Under the pieces are notes generated by a model. It ran no database searches. It saw only the letters and a program-made list of their open reading frames with translations, and was not told the DNA's origin. This document shows, piece after piece, positions 34,934-43,062 of a stretch of DNA of 64,000 bases. The translations under genes and the position numbers were made by a program. Source of the stretch: Bacillus massiliigorillae (GTDB taxonomy: Bacteria; Bacillota; Bacilli; Bacillales; DSM-1321); NCBI RefSeq assembly GCF_000380245.2, contig NZ_HG428741.1:747435-811434 (forward strand), written 5' to 3'. The number at the start of each line of letters is the position of its first letter. The stretch's first letter is position 1.

Positions 34934-36385
34934 ATGGTGAATAATCTTAATTATATCGGCGGACGTTGGTCTGAAGGTTCTACTGGAAATAGATACGAGC
35001 ATTTTAATCCAGCTAATCCATCTGAAAGTCTTGGGTTTACTGAAATGTCATCTCTTGGAGATGCGGAAGAGGCGGTAAAAGTAGCTAACACTGCTTTTGC
35101 TGATTGGAAAAATCGTTCATCAGTAGAACGTGGAGAATATTTACGTAAAGCTGCGGATTTATTAGAAGCGAATGTAGAAGAAATTGCGGCTTGTGCTACG
35201 AAAGAAATGGGTAAACGTATTGTTGAAATGCGTGGTGAGGTTCTTCGTGCTGCCACTATCTTACGTTATTATGCACAAGAGGGTACACGAAAAATTGGAG
35301 ATGTAATTCCATCTTCGAATCCTAATAATACATTATATACAGTTCGTGAGCCACTTGGTGTTGTGGCAATGATTACACCTTGGAATTTCCCTGTTGCGAT
35401 TCCTGTATGGAAGATTGCTCCTGCACTAGTGTATGGAAATACGGTAGTGTGGAAACCTTCGCAAGAAACAGCTATTACTGCTGTTAAAATTGCTGAGATT
35501 TTTGAAAAAGCAGGCCTTCCTAAAGGTGTTCTGAATTTAGTGAATGGTAGTGGAAGCTTAATTGGGAATGCTTTTGTTGAGCATCTTGATGTTAAAGCAG
35601 TTTCATTTACAGGTTCTAATGCTGTTGGTAAGACAATTGCTTCTAAGGCTGTTGAAACAGGAAAAAAATATCAACTTGAGTTAGGCGGAAAGAACCCACT
35701 TGTTGTTTTAAAAGACGCTGATCTTGATGCAGCAGCAAAAGCAGCGGTTGAAGGTTGTATGAAACAATCTGGTCAAAGATGTACAGCAACAAGTCGTGTA
35801 TTTGTTGAAGAAGCGATTTATGATGCTTTCATGGACAAAGTTCTTGGATTTGTTCAAGATATTAAAGTTGGGGATGGAATTCAAGAGGCTATTACAATGG
35901 GACCTGTTGCATCTAAAAACCAATTTGAGACGGTTACTTCTTATATTAAGAAGGGTCTTGAGGAAGGTGCGACTTTATTCTATGGTGGTAAAACACTTGA
36001 TGCACCTGAGTATAATGGTGGTTACTTTATTGAGCCAACAATCTTTGAAAATGTTACAAATGACATGACAATTGCTCAAGAAGAAATCTTCGGACCTGTT
36101 TTTGTTGTTATTAAAGTAGCAAATTATGAAGAAGGTTTAGCTCAGGCTAACGATACGATTTATGGCTTAAGTGCTTCTTTATTCACAACTGACTTAAATA
36201 AAGCATTCCACTTTGCTAAAAACAGCGAAGTAGGCTTAGTTCAAATCAATGGTGAGACTGGTGGAGCAGAACCACAAGCGCCGTTTGGTGGAATGAAAGA
36301 ATCTAGTTCTGGTACACGTGAGCAAGGTACTGCCGCTATGGAATTCTTTACAGCATACAAAACAGTAACTATTACTACTAAATAA
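34934..36385 (+). CDS. gabD: Succinate/glutarate-semialdehyde dehydrogenase
   Basis: 483-residue NAD(P)-dependent aldehyde dehydrogenase, 22 bases after gabT and clearly its partner. It oxidises succinate semialdehyde to succinate or glutarate semialdehyde to glutarate. Catalytic and cofactor motifs are intact: TPWNFPVAIPVWKIAPAL, FTGSNAVGKTIASKA, ELGGKNP (general-base Glu) and GQRCTA (nucleophile Cys). The PFGGMKESSSGTREQG end is typical. Substrate chain length cannot be decided from sequence. Confidence 0.92.
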   Translation: MVNNLNYIGGRWSEGSTGNRYEHFNPANPSESLGFTEMSSLGDAEEAVKVANTAFADWKNRSSVERGEYLRKAADLLEANVEEIAACATKEMGKRIVEMRGEVLRAATILRYYAQEGTRKIGDVIPSSNPNNTLYTVREPLGVVAMITPWNFPVAIPVWKIAPALVYGNTVVWKPSQETAITAVKIAEIFEKAGLPKGVLNLVNGSGSLIGNAFVEHLDVKAVSFTGSNAVGKTIASKAVETGKKYQLELGGKNPLVVLKDADLDAAAKAAVEGCMKQSGQRCTATSRVFVEEAIYDAFMDKVLGFVQDIKVGDGIQEAITMGPVASKNQFETVTSYIKKGLEEGATLFYGGKTLDAPEYNGGYFIEPTIFENVTNDMTIAQEEIFGPVFVVIKVANYEEGLAQANDTIYGLSASLFTTDLNKAFHFAKNSEVGLVQINGETGGAEPQAPFGGMKESSSGTREQGTAAMEFFTAYKTVTITTK

Positions 36386-36398
36386 TATTTAGAGAGCT

Positions 36399-36452
36399 AA
36401 AGAGCCGTGTTAAAAGTGTGTTTCAATCACTTTTTGCACGCCTCTTATGCTT
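36399..36452 (+). terminator. Terminator after gabD
   Basis: AGAG-CC-GTGTTAAAAGTG pairs with CACTTTTTGCAC-GCCTCT, followed by TATGC and seven T. Confidence 0.8.
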
Positions 36453-36724
36453 TTTTTAGTATTTAAAAGTAGGTTAAGTGACTTCGATTTTACCTACTAA
36501 CCTGGATGTCTTTTGAAAAAACCTCATTATTCTATATTCTTGTGTTTCTCCGTTTCATGTATATTAGGGTTCTTGACTTTCGTTTAATCTATGTTTTACT
36601 ACCATGTTGGGGATTTGATGTGAGTGACAGTTTGAATGGGATGAAAAACTCTGAATAATCTTCTCTTATTAATGATTCTATTAAAAATAAAAAGTAACGT
36701 TTGTGTTTTTATGAAATGTAACAT

Positions 36725-36754
36725 TGTATCCAAATGAAAAGTAGATTGGATACA
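36725..36754. promoter_or_regulatory. Inverted-repeat operator 1 (candidate GntR site)
   Basis: TGTATCCAA, 12 bases, TTGGATACA form a perfect 9-bp inverted repeat about 190 bases upstream of the GntR-family gene. The same half-site recurs at 36875-36905. Confidence 0.6.
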
Positions 36755-36861
36755 GAAATCTATAGAATTTATTTTCAATACGACGTATCATGTGTCTTTA
36801 ACCCTTGAAATAACAATAAATCCTAAAATTATTCATTTAATTTAAAATCTTCTAATAATTC

Positions 36862-36905
36862 TTGAAAATGGTTTTTGGATATGATAAACTTCAGATTGTA
36901 TCCAA
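36862..36905 (+). promoter_or_regulatory. GntR-gene promoter overlapped by operator 2
   Basis: TTGAAA (36862), 17 bases and TAAACT (36885) give a sigma-A-type promoter. A second inverted repeat TTGGATA...TATCCAA spans 36875-36905 across the spacer, -10 and start region, as expected for autorepression by the downstream regulator. Confidence 0.55.
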
Positions 36906-36938
36906 TATTTCAACTATTTGTGTTAGTGAGGTGCCGCT

Positions 36939-37628
36939 ATGGGAGAAAATTTGCCTAAAGATAAAGTTATGGTTCTTCATTACGTAACAAAAAACTTAAG
37001 GCAAGCAATTCTTGATGGAACATTAACAAGGGGAGAGCGGTTAATTCAAGAAGAATGGGCAATGAAGCTAAATGTTAGTCGTATGCCTGTTCGAGAAGCT
37101 TTAAGACAACTGCAAATGGAAGGTCTAGTTAAGATTGAACCACATAAAGGAGCCGTTGTGACGCCAATTACTACTGAAGATATTGAGGAAATATATTATA
37201 TCCGCTCGATTTTAGAAGGAGTAGCAGTGGAGAAGTCGTTGCCACACTTAACGAAAGAGGACAAGCGTGAAATTGAATCTTTATTAGTAGAGATGGAGAA
37301 TTTGGACTTCACAGAAGATACGAATGATCTCTATATTCATTTGAATGATCGTTTTCACAAGAAGTTAAGTGAAGGTTGTCCGTGGTCTAGAGTTAGAAAT
37401 ATGGTTGAAACTTTTGGGATTTTGCCGATAGCACCTAGTATATTGATTGATTATTATGAGGAAACACAAAAGGAGCATCGGCTAATATATGAAGCTGTTA
37501 TGAGAAATGATGCAGCAGAATTACGTGCTGTAACAGAATATCATATTTTTAGAACGAAAAATAACTTAATCTCCTATATGGAGCAGTTAAAAAATGCGAA
37601 AAATGATGTAGAACTAACTAGTAAATAA
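36939..37628 (+). CDS. GntR-family (FCD) transcriptional regulator
   Basis: 229 residues: an N-terminal winged HTH (about 10-75, LRQAILDGTLTRGERLIQEEWAMKLNVSRMPVREALRQL) and a C-terminal all-helical FCD effector domain (about 85-215) that typically binds carboxylic acids through metal-coordinating His residues. It heads the lhgO/DUF3870 unit. CsiR of E. coli, the regulator of csiD-lhgO, is the same type, so it probably senses glutarate or 2-hydroxyglutarate. Operators upstream suggest autoregulation. Confidence 0.88.
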   Translation: MGENLPKDKVMVLHYVTKNLRQAILDGTLTRGERLIQEEWAMKLNVSRMPVREALRQLQMEGLVKIEPHKGAVVTPITTEDIEEIYYIRSILEGVAVEKSLPHLTKEDKREIESLLVEMENLDFTEDTNDLYIHLNDRFHKKLSEGCPWSRVRNMVETFGILPIAPSILIDYYEETQKEHRLIYEAVMRNDAAELRAVTEYHIFRTKNNLISYMEQLKNAKNDVELTSK

Positions 37629-37660
37629 TAAAAATGTATAAATAGATGGGGGATTTTTTT

Positions 37661-38866
37661 ATGTACGATTTTGCGATTGTTGGTGGGGGAATTGTAGGTT
37701 TATCTACAGGGATGGCATTATATGAGCGTTTTCCTAATGCTAAAGTGGTAGTTATTGAAAAGGAAAATGCAGTTGCTGATCATCAAACAGGTCATAATAG
37801 TGGCGTTATTCACTCAGGTATTTATTATAAGCCAGGCAGTTTCAAAGCTCGATTTGCTAAAGCGGGAAGTAAATCAATGACTGAATTCTGTCAAATGCAT
37901 GATATTGATCATGATATTTGTGGTAAAGTTATCGTTGCTACAACACCAGAAGAACTACCATTATTAGATAACTTGTATGAACGTGGGCTTGAAAACGAAC
38001 TAAAAATTCAAAAAATTGGCGCAGGAGAACTTCATGAAATTGAGCCTCATGTTAATGGATTAGGTGCAATTCGTGTTCCGATGGCTGGTATAGTAAACTA
38101 CCGCCAAGTTAGTGAGAAGTTTGCTGAAATTATTCGTTCAAATGGTGGAGAAATCAAACTTGGAACAAAAGTTGAAAAAATAGATGAGAAAAAAGATGAT
38201 GTAACAATTGAAACAAGTAAAGGTACGATCAAAGCACGTATGATCATCAATTGTGCGGGTCTTCATAGTGACCGCGTTGCGAAATCTGCAGGCTATAAAA
38301 CAGACATGAAGATACTTCCTTTCCGTGGTGAGTATTATAAATTAGTTCCTGAGAAAAGACATCTTGTTAAACATTTAATCTATCCTGTACCTAACCCTAA
38401 ATTCCCATTCCTAGGCGTTCACTTTACACGTATGATTAGTGGTGAAGTAGATGCTGGTCCGAATGCGGTACTTAGCTTTAAACGAGAAGGATATAAGAAA
38501 ACAGATTTCAATTTAAGAGATTTCACTGAATCTGTAACTTATAAAGGATTGTGGAAGATGGCAAGCGGTTTTGTGAAGGAAGGATTCGATGAGTATGTTC
38601 GTTCATTCAGTAAAGCTAAATTCGTTGAAAGCTTACAACAATTAATTCCTGAAATTCAAGCGGATGATTTAATCGCGGCACCTGCAGGTGTGCGTGCACA
38701 GGCATTATCTGATGACGGGAAAATGGTGGATGATTTCCATATTATTGTAGGTGCAAGCAGTATTCACGTATGTAACGCACCTTCACCAGCAGCGACAGCT
38801 TCTATTGAAATTGGGAAAGAAGTAGTAAGACGTATTCCGGTTCAAGCTCATTTAATTGAGGCATAA
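37661..38866 (+). CDS. lhgO: L-2-hydroxyglutarate oxidase
   Basis: 401-residue FAD enzyme that oxidises L-2-hydroxyglutarate to 2-oxoglutarate, passing electrons to the quinone pool. The N-terminal FAD loop DFAIVGGGIVGLSTG is followed by the family motif DHQTGHNSGVIHSGIYYKPGSFKA, and APAGVRAQAL and VCNAPSPAATASIEIG near the end. ATG 37661 with GGGGGAT upstream is preferred over the ATG at 37646 inside that box. It completes the step after GlaH, recovering the 2-oxoglutarate that GlaH consumes. Confidence 0.93.
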   Translation: MYDFAIVGGGIVGLSTGMALYERFPNAKVVVIEKENAVADHQTGHNSGVIHSGIYYKPGSFKARFAKAGSKSMTEFCQMHDIDHDICGKVIVATTPEELPLLDNLYERGLENELKIQKIGAGELHEIEPHVNGLGAIRVPMAGIVNYRQVSEKFAEIIRSNGGEIKLGTKVEKIDEKKDDVTIETSKGTIKARMIINCAGLHSDRVAKSAGYKTDMKILPFRGEYYKLVPEKRHLVKHLIYPVPNPKFPFLGVHFTRMISGEVDAGPNAVLSFKREGYKKTDFNLRDFTESVTYKGLWKMASGFVKEGFDEYVRSFSKAKFVESLQQLIPEIQADDLIAAPAGVRAQALSDDGKMVDDFHIIVGASSIHVCNAPSPAATASIEIGKEVVRRIPVQAHLIEA

Positions 38867-38941
38867 TAGGTACGAGTAGTAAAATGGGAATGCGAAGTAG
38901 TACTATTCGTTAGCGAACAAGTTAAAGGGGTGTATTTTATA

Positions 38942-39274
38942 ATGAATCCAAATATCATGTTTATTGCTGGTCACGCAAGATTACCACAAGGGATGGCAGC
39001 CAAAAGTGTATTTGATACGTTAACAATTACAGCGGAAGTGGATTTGAAATATGGTGTAATATTAGAGGCATCTTGTACTTTGGCAACAGATCATGGTAGA
39101 AATTTTATTAATCAGCTACTTAGAGGGATTAGCTTGAATGATGGAATTGAGAAGCCGATTGAATTAGTTCAGCATTATTATCGTGGTAAAGCAACAAATG
39201 CATTAGTGGCAGCGCTAAAAGATTTAGATCTTCATTTCCATCAAAAAAAAGCTGAAATAAAAATAGTAGATTAA
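38942..39274 (+). CDS. DUF3870 protein
   Basis: 110-residue cytoplasmic protein matching the DUF3870 pattern: FIAGHARLPQGMAAKSVFDTLTITAEVDLKYGVILEASCTLAT and a C-terminal HYYRGKATNALVAALKDL. No catalytic motif is recognisable. It sits between lhgO and glaH, so a role in 2-hydroxyglutarate metabolism or as a small ligand-binding accessory is plausible by association. ATG 38942 is preferred; the GTG at 38930 overlaps the AGGGG ribosome site. Confidence 0.78.
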   Translation: MNPNIMFIAGHARLPQGMAAKSVFDTLTITAEVDLKYGVILEASCTLATDHGRNFINQLLRGISLNDGIEKPIELVQHYYRGKATNALVAALKDLDLHFHQKKAEIKIVD

Positions 39275-39286
39275 AAGTTTTTAATA

Positions 39287-39315
39287 TTTACACAATGAAA
39301 ACTTTGTGTTAAACT
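39287..39315 (+). promoter_or_regulatory. Sigma-A-type promoter of glaH
   Basis: TTTACA, 17 bases and TAAACT. The palindrome AACTATGGATAGTT overlaps the -10 and start region and may be an additional operator. Confidence 0.55.
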
Positions 39316-39418
39316 ATGGATAGTTAAAAAATATATATTCGCCTTCTGAATAACTTTCCTTTTCAAAAACGTGAATAATATTTTATAGAGCTGTTCAACA
39401 TTAAAACAATTATACTTA

Positions 39419-39520
39419 AACTGTAATATTTACTATGACTCTATTTGTCTAGGGCAAGACAGTAAATAATAGCCAGTTGTACTATGTCTTATTTAAGCAT
39501 GGTATAGCTGGCTATTTTTT
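39419..39520 (+). promoter_or_regulatory. Candidate riboswitch/antiterminator leader of glaH (L3)
   Basis: AACTGT (39419), TGACTCT (39436), a hairpin TGTCT-AGGGCA-AGACA (39446-39461) and an enclosing stem ATTTACT/AGTAAAT (39428-39434 with 39461-39467). A strong terminator AGCCAGTTGTACTATG/CATGGTATAGCTGGCT with six T follows at 39471-39520. AACTG can alternatively pair with CAGTT of the terminator arm. Motif order and spacing match the gabT leader. Confidence 0.62.
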
Positions 39521-39569
39521 GTTCTAAAAAGTTAACAGACACTATAATATCACACTGGAGGTTTTATCA

Positions 39570-40508
39570 ATGACTGTTATCGAAAAAAGTGCAATGAAAT
39601 TTGTTCAAAAAACAGAAGGGTTTGAAATCCTACCACATCCACAAAGTAATCGCTTATATCATATTGAAATTAGCGCTGACATTGTGAAGAAATTTTTAGA
39701 AATCATGAAAGAAGATGGCGTATCTTCTCAACGCCTTGAGTATACTCCGTTTGCACGTCAATTAGTAACGGATCGTCTATTAACACTTACAGGTTATGAA
39801 TTAGGAGACATCGTAAGAGAAATCCTTAACGATCGTGCTTCTGGCGGATTCACTGTTGGAATGCAAGATGTAACTGAAGATAAAGAAGAGTTCTTATTCT
39901 TCTCAACTGCATTCTCTCACATGGCAGGTATGCCAAACTTTGATTCAATGACTGGTAAATATTACGCTAACTTCAGCGTTAAAGATACTGATGACAGTGA
40001 CTCTTACCTTCGTCAAGCTTATCGTTTATTTACACTTCACACAGATGGTACTTTCGTAGATGAGCCAACTGATTGGTTATTAATGATGAAGCTAGAAGAA
40101 AGAAATGCTGTAGGTGGAGAATCACGTCTATTACACCTTGATGATTGGAAAGAGCTTGATAAATATGCGAATGATACAATTGGTTCACATAAATTCACAT
40201 ACAAAGCGCCAAGTTCAAAAAATGTAGGTCAAGAAATTGACAGAACAACTTTCTTTAAACAAAACAATAAACCATGTATTTGCTTTATCGATCAATTCGT
40301 TTATCCAGAAACAATTGAACAAGCTAAATACTTAAGTAATCTATCTGATTCAATGGAAGCAGACGAAGCTGTTATCGAATTGAAATTACCAGTAGGAAAC
40401 TTAGTAATGGTTAATAATCTATTCTGGTTACATGGACGTGCAGCGTTCGAAAAGAACACAGAGTTATATCGTGAATTACAACGTCAACGTGGACGTTTCG
40501 TTCAATAA
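39570..40508 (+). CDS. glaH: Glutarate 2-hydroxylase (CsiD/GlaH)
   Basis: 312-residue Fe(II)/2-oxoglutarate dioxygenase that hydroxylates glutarate to L-2-hydroxyglutarate, releasing succinate and CO2. Iron ligands are visible as H157-x-D159 (LHTDGTF) and H288 (FWLHGRAAF), with the Arg-rich YRELQRQRGRF end likely binding 2-oxoglutarate. Length matches E. coli CsiD. Its own promoter and attenuated leader indicate control separate from lhgO. With gabT, gabD and lhgO it forms the glutarate arm of lysine catabolism; genes making 5-aminovalerate from lysine are not in the window. Confidence 0.93.
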   Translation: MTVIEKSAMKFVQKTEGFEILPHPQSNRLYHIEISADIVKKFLEIMKEDGVSSQRLEYTPFARQLVTDRLLTLTGYELGDIVREILNDRASGGFTVGMQDVTEDKEEFLFFSTAFSHMAGMPNFDSMTGKYYANFSVKDTDDSDSYLRQAYRLFTLHTDGTFVDEPTDWLLMMKLEERNAVGGESRLLHLDDWKELDKYANDTIGSHKFTYKAPSSKNVGQEIDRTTFFKQNNKPCICFIDQFVYPETIEQAKYLSNLSDSMEADEAVIELKLPVGNLVMVNNLFWLHGRAAFEKNTELYRELQRQRGRFVQ

Positions 40509-40607
40509 TCTTAGTTATTTGATAAAAAGTAGTAAGTAATTTAGAATTTTATCTGATGCCATTAATTCCCCTTGATGACACCTTATAAATATAAAAGTAT
40601 ATGATTG

Positions 40608-40636
40608 AAAGAGGTTGACCATTGGTCAGCCTCTTT
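40608..40636. terminator. Terminator between glaH and ypzI
   Basis: AAAGAGG-TGACC pairs with GGTCA-CCTCTTT over a three-base loop. It lies between glaH and the opposing ypzI gene and could serve both strands, although its T-runs are short. Confidence 0.7.
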
Positions 40637-40765
40637 GTGTGTCATGAGTAAATAGGGCAGGTAAAGTATTGATAAACGCAGATGGATTATTTCATACTCC
40701 TGAGATTGAACGGGTCCAAGGTGTCTAATCTCTGTGAATTACTTAATAGGGGGTTAACACTGTTT

Positions 40766-40903
40766 CTAGTTATGCTGGTTCTGCTGTCGTGCTTCTTCTG
40801 GTGTGTCTAGTCTCGCTGCACCATTGTAATGGAGAGATTGATCACGATCGGATTCTACTCTTCTGCTGTTTTTTAGCTTTTTTTCTTGTCGGTCTTTGCC
40901 CAT
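40766..40903 (-). CDS. ypzI: YpzI family protein
   Basis: 45-residue, highly charged small protein on the minus strand, beginning MGKDRQEKKLKNSRRVESDR and continuing DQSLHYNGAARLDTPEEARQ. I recognise the YpzI family of Bacillus, of unknown function, also found near yphA in B. subtilis. AGGAGG lies 8 bases before ATG 40903. It marks the point where the conserved gene order resumes after the accessory island. Confidence 0.87.
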   Translation of the reverse strand: MGKDRQEKKLKNSRRVESDRDQSLHYNGAARLDTPEEARQQNQHN

Positions 40904-41024
40904 CGTTTACACCTCCTCTTAGTATTAATCTTTCATTGTTTATTGAAATTATTCGTATAAGCTAATAGCATTGTTTAATTCCACTCTTCCTGTCAATACT
41001 GGTTGATAGAAAGGAGTTGATTAA

Positions 41025-41618
41025 ATGGAAGGTTTAATTTTCATTTGGGGAAGTTGGATTCTACTTGTAGTATTTGTTTTCTTTCTACATCATAAAGTAT
41101 CTTCTCCGTTAATCGCTCATTTACTTATTATGATTTTTCTTTCTCAGTTCTATGTGTCATTAGACCCTATTTTTTTGAATGCTGCATTTATTTATTTGGT
41201 CATTATTGTTTGTAGATATATTGGATGTTTACCATATAAGGCACAATTTCATGTTATGATTGCTTCGTTTATATTAGCTTTATGTGAGGGAAGTTATTAT
41301 TTCTTTTTAACTTTGGAGCCGCTATGGTTTGCTTGGATTCCGATGTGGGGTAGTAGTTTCTTGATGTTATACATTAGTATTTTACTTCTAAAGGATAATG
41401 GGCAGCGTATGATGGCTCTCTTTATGGGTATGGTAATAAGTGATTTATTACTGTTTATTGTTTATTTTCGAATAGGATTACCGTATGAATTATTTTCTTT
41501 ATCATGGTTTGATCATATTGCGATTGTAGCGTTAGCTCTTCTCGTTTGGTATACGATTGAATCGATTGGGAATTATTTATTTGATGAGAGTAAACATTAC
41601 CATAAGAAAGAGGTTTGA
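41025..41618 (+). CDS. yphA: YphA family membrane protein
   Basis: 197 residues with about seven hydrophobic segments and a short charged C-terminus. It is identified as YphA by position immediately before the YIEGIA gene and der. Function unknown; the neighbours suggest expression during sporulation. AAAGGAG precedes the ATG. The downstream gene is closely spaced. Confidence 0.75.
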   Translation: MEGLIFIWGSWILLVVFVFFLHHKVSSPLIAHLLIMIFLSQFYVSLDPIFLNAAFIYLVIIVCRYIGCLPYKAQFHVMIASFILALCEGSYYFFLTLEPLWFAWIPMWGSSFLMLYISILLLKDNGQRMMALFMGMVISDLLLFIVYFRIGLPYELFSLSWFDHIAIVALALLVWYTIESIGNYLFDESKHYHKKEV

Positions 41619-41623
41619 TATGG

Positions 41624-42514
41624 ATGGATAACTACTTTTTACCTATTGTAGTTGGAATTTGTGCGGGTATCATTACGAGAGTTTTTATGTTAAAGAGTGA
41701 TTATCGTCAATATCCAACATATTTGCATGGGAAAATTATTCATTTAGCGCTTGGAGTCATTGCGGCTGGTTTAGGAAGTATTATTGTGCCTGCATTACTT
41801 TTGAAAGATTATACAGCGATTACTTTTTTAACATTGGCTGCTTCTCAGTTTAGGGACGTTCGAAATATGGAGAGAAACACGCTTACTGGCTTGGATCAAT
41901 ATGAATTAGTGAAACGTGGTAATACATATATAGAAGGAATCGCAATTGCATTTGAAGGTAGAAATTATTTAGTTATCTTTACTAGTATGTTAACGACTGC
42001 CGCTTATTTATTTATCAATATATGGGCTTCAATCGGAGTCGTTATATTGTGCATATTTATAAGCCGTGTATTGATGTCTGGTTCAACGTTAGGAGATATT
42101 TGTGATATTGAGTATTGTGAACTACGCTTTGATGGAGCGGGTCTTTATATCGATAATATTTATATAATGAATATTGGGCTTCCACAGCGTCAAGAAGAGA
42201 TTTTACGAAATGGTATGGGATTTATATTAAAGCCAAAGAACTTTAACGTACGAACGACGATTGCTAATCTAGGACAACGTCAAGCTATACTACATGATGT
42301 ATCTGTGGCGATGGGTGTTTATCGTGATTCGGGCACACCTGCACTTGTGCCATTAGCAAAAAGAGATTTAGATGATGGACGAGTAGGTGTTTTTATTTTG
42401 CCGCAAGAAAAAAATATAGAAAAAGCAAGAAAAGTAATAGGTAATGTCCCAACATTGGAGAATGCAATTCGATTACCGAGTAAAATAGATGTGGATAAGA
42501 AAGGAATTCTATAG
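41624..42514 (+). CDS. yphB: YIEGIA family protein (YphB)
   Basis: 296-residue protein with several N-terminal membrane segments (about 1-150) and a cytoplasmic C-terminal part. The family-naming motif YIEGIA is present (NTYIEGIAIAFEGRNYL, near 105). The family is widespread in spore formers and is thought to form a complex with the small protein encoded next. ATG 41624 is chosen over the TTG at 41615, which abuts the AGAGGT box. Mechanism unknown. Confidence 0.85.
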   Translation: MDNYFLPIVVGICAGIITRVFMLKSDYRQYPTYLHGKIIHLALGVIAAGLGSIIVPALLLKDYTAITFLTLAASQFRDVRNMERNTLTGLDQYELVKRGNTYIEGIAIAFEGRNYLVIFTSMLTTAAYLFINIWASIGVVILCIFISRVLMSGSTLGDICDIEYCELRFDGAGLYIDNIYIMNIGLPQRQEEILRNGMGFILKPKNFNVRTTIANLGQRQAILHDVSVAMGVYRDSGTPALVPLAKRDLDDGRVGVFILPQEKNIEKARKVIGNVPTLENAIRLPSKIDVDKKGIL

Positions 42515-42700
42515 ATGGTTCTCGAAAAATATATATTAGCGGCTGTTACTATGAATAAATCTAAAGTACCAATAGCGCCCGCATTATTTCACTGTGATAC
42601 AATAGAAGAAATGGATAGTTTTGCTGCTAATTTAGAAGCTATATTAGACGGAATTGCTCATAAATTAAGCGATGATGTCTATATAATCGTTAAGCATTAG
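42515..42700 (+). CDS. Capping complex subunit for YIEGIA
   Basis: 61-residue soluble protein (LEKYILAAVTMNKSKVPIAPALFHCD...). It resembles the small family annotated as the capping complex subunit for YIEGIA. Its ATG follows the upstream stop codon with no gap, implying strict co-translation. No catalytic residues evident. Confidence 0.75.
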   Translation: MVLEKYILAAVTMNKSKVPIAPALFHCDTIEEMDSFAANLEAILDGIAHKLSDDVYIIVKH

Positions 42701-42751
42701 TTGTGATGTTATTGTTGGATAGAAAAAAATTTGTTAATATAGGATAGTTAC

Positions 42752-42783
42752 ACCCTTCTTAATAAATAAGAAGGGTTGTTTTG
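42752..42783 (+). terminator. Terminator after the YIEGIA pair
   Basis: ACCCTTCTTA pairs with TAAGAAGGGT, then TGTTTT. The remaining 280 bases to der are AT-rich and presumably contain the der promoter; nothing else is evident. Confidence 0.82.
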
Positions 42784-43062
42784 CAGATGCGACCATTATT
42801 TGATTTTATGGACAAAGTAATACATATTTATTATGTAGATATAGAGGACAAACTGTAAAGCATGTAACAAATTGATACTTCCTTCCGAGATTTTTATAAA
42901 AGAAGTAAAAATGTAAATAGATAAAATGCTTATATAATTATAGATAATCGATTTTGATTGTAATTGTAAGAAGGAAGTTCGTAAAAATTAAAACTAGAGA
43001 TTACTGTACATGTGCTAAAAAAAGAGTGGATGTATGAGGAATACAATGAAAGGGTGATTGTG

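Larger units (their letters stand above)
36453..36938. other. Intergenic region gabD-GntR with operators
   Basis: Nearly 490 noncoding bases. The first 260 show nothing I can assign. The rest contains two inverted-repeat operators and a promoter for the GntR gene (separate entries). Confidence 0.6.
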
